The notes below the pieces were generated by a model, which saw nothing but the letters and a program-made list of their open reading frames with translations, ran no database searches and was not told the DNA's origin. From NCBI GenBank assembly GCA_964016985.1, contig OZ024823.1, forward strand, positions 32,944,594 to 33,008,593: a stretch of DNA of 64,000 bases, given 5' to 3'. Each line of letters starts with the position of its first letter. The first letter of the stretch is position 1. The position numbers were made by a program, and so were the translations under genes. The DNA is from Anodontia alba. Lineage: Eukaryota; Mollusca; Bivalvia; Lucinida; Lucinidae. Below are positions 53,701 to 56,700 of the stretch, piece after piece.

Positions 53701-56700
53701 ACTTGATGACATTTCTAGGTCCAGCTTAACCATTGTCCTGCTGAACTCAGATATGCCCTGCCTTTGCAAATAGTGTAGATCCAGATCAGTTGGCTTCTTT
53801 AGAAGCCAACTGATCTGGATCTGTACTGTTTGTCATTAAGTATGTGAATTTGTATCAACAACTTGGATCAAGTAATCTGATTTGACTGAAAATTAGAAGT
53901 GGGCAGAGCATCTTAATTCATTCAGCTTGACAAGGGTTAAGAATTCTTCGATAAAGAATGTTTGACTGTCATGCTGACTTGATGAGAAAATATTTAATAA
54001 AACTGACTTCACTGGCGTTTTTATGCTTTTCTGTCCACGTTTGTATTCTCATGATAATATAGGAAAATTCCTTATCAGTTATATATATTCATATCTCCAA
54101 GGTGAAAATTGCAGTGATAATTTTTAGACCCAAACAGATCTTTTTGGTACTTGTTGGAAATGTCTCATTGTGAATGCAAAGTTGTTTCCCTTTGAAAAAG
54201 AATACAAAAGCTTTCAGCATAGAATGCTCTTTCTTTGAGGTGTAGTCTTCACCTTAATGTGATTTTATGATTTCAGAAAGAAGGCATTCCCCTAGCCCAA
54301 GACAGAGTCCCAGTCCAACGAGAGGTATTCTGAAACAACAAAGTTCAGGGATGACTGACAGTGGCCAGTACTATGAGGCAGAGAGAGAGGTACCTGTTCG
54401 AGATACTACAGGACGGGCACAGAGCCCTGCTGGACGGGCAAAGAGCCCTGCTGGACGAACACAGAGCCCTGCTGGTAGACTGACCCCAGGGGGAAGGGTG
54501 TCCCAGGGTAGGGGACCAACAGTCAGTGCTGGTGGTAGAGCTTCACCAAGTAAGCCAATCTTATGTATAAGGGCATTCACAGCTCCAGATAATGTGCTTT
54601 TTTTTATTTCATTAAAAAATATTGATATTTTTCTTTTTGCTCTTTGAAAGCATTTCTTGTGGGTCATTAGAAGTGCCTCAGTTTTTTTTCCTAGATATGT
54701 TGTAGGTACTTTTTAGAAGTGCCTCACTGAGACACATTCAACAAGTAACTATAACATAAGTTTTTTATGGAGAAATCAGAAAAAAGATTTTTCTGAATAC
54801 ATGTATTCCTCTTATCTGAAACAGTGAGCCCTATTATAAATATTTACTTTCAGAAAGTACACAAATTCCTATAAATATGTGTACACTAATTTCTTATTGG
54901 AAAAATTCCAAAATACGAACAAAGCCACTTGTCTAGTTGGTGTCATGTCCAAAATATAAAAATTTCCGGTGGAATGGCAAACAGTGCAGAAGCTGATCAA
55001 ACATCAGTCAACACAACTTTATCAAGCATGTTTATCAGAATATTTAGAGTAAATAAATTCTTTAAAGAGGGATCCTTTGGAAAAAAAAAATAAAGAAATA
55101 AAAAACACATCTAATTAACAAAATAGCAGATTTGGTTATATTAACCCTTTCATAACTCCCAATACAAATGATGAGACGGCTTATAATGAGCTGTCTCATT
55201 AGGATGTACACTATTTGCCATACTGTTACTGATTTTTGACTGAAACCCCTATTTGCTACAATGGATGTGTGCAGAGTCAGAGATGGAAGAGTCCATTTCA
55301 CTTATAACACTTATCACACCTCCTAGCCCACTGCAATATTCGAGTCCACATAAGGGAGATAGAACATGCCATGTAAAATGATAGGTGTTACAAGTAATAC
55401 GAAATAGAGCTATTAAAAAACTAGGATTGATGTAAAAAATTGCAAAAGTTGTTAGACCTTGAAAAATAATTTATCATATGATGTCGCTGTTATTCAGTGG
55501 ATAATGTTGTGTCATAAAAATTGTATGACCACACGTTACATAACACTTTGGCGGGAACAAGTAACGTCATGACGACGTCCATGTCAACCAGGCATTTTCT
55601 GTTAAAAAAATGTCAACTTCAAAGGCAATAAAACCCAATTTAAAAAATATGATAAACAGAATCTTACACTCGTGGTCATTTAATACGAAATTTATGAAAC
55701 TCGCCAAAGGCTCGTTTCATAAATTTCATATGAAATGACCACTCGTATAAGATCCTCAATATATAGTCATAGAATGAGGGAACATTGTTTGAGTTCTGTT
55801 AGGGAAAAGGTGTATGACAGGTATGTTTATTGTAGATGTAATAGATATTCAGAAACAGGCTTGAACCCAAGTGTGAATGCAAATGTTGATGGATGGATAA
55901 ACAAACAGAAGGAAAAATGGACACATATATTGTGTCATAAACAGGTTTGACAAAAACATTCTGAATACTCTATTTGTCTGAAGCTACATTTGTTAGCTGC
56001 TATTTTTAACCCTGGTCCTTCTCAGCCCAGATATGCCCAGATATGCCCTGCATTTACAAACAGTGTAGATCCAGATCAGTTGGCTTCTGAAGAAGCCAAC
56101 TGATCTTGATCTGCACTGTTTGTCATTAAGTATGTGTATTTGCATCAACAATCTGAATCACATAATCTGATTGGCTGAAAATTAGAAGAGGGCATGGCAT
56201 CTAAATTTTTCAGCATGGCAAGGATAAATATGTATAATTTTATTTCAGTGAAATCAGCAATGCGTAAACCACCACAGGTGATAAAGTCATCAACTCTACC
56301 TGACAGCTATGGGTCTGGGGCCAGAGTAAAAACTCGCAAGAGCTCAGAAGAGTTCAGAGACTCAACAGAAAGGGCAGGAGGTAATGTTTTGAAGTCCTGT
56401 AAAGTCTTAAATTTTTCATATTACATATTCCAGCCTTTGTACATTTTAAGCTTTATCACTCTATAGGCTATATGAGCAGATGAAAATTTGATAGTGTCAT
56501 TTTATGAAACATAAGGCTTGACATTTAATTCAAATTGGCAATGCTAATTTAAGAATTGAGGCAAAGACAATTTTGATTTCTTTCCATGTTTTAAGGTGAA
56601 GTTCTTTTTTCCAAGCCTGTCATGCAAATTGCTCAACATAAAGCACTTTTCTTTTTTTCAACCAAATAGTTTTGTTGAATATTTTCATTTATTTCAAAAC

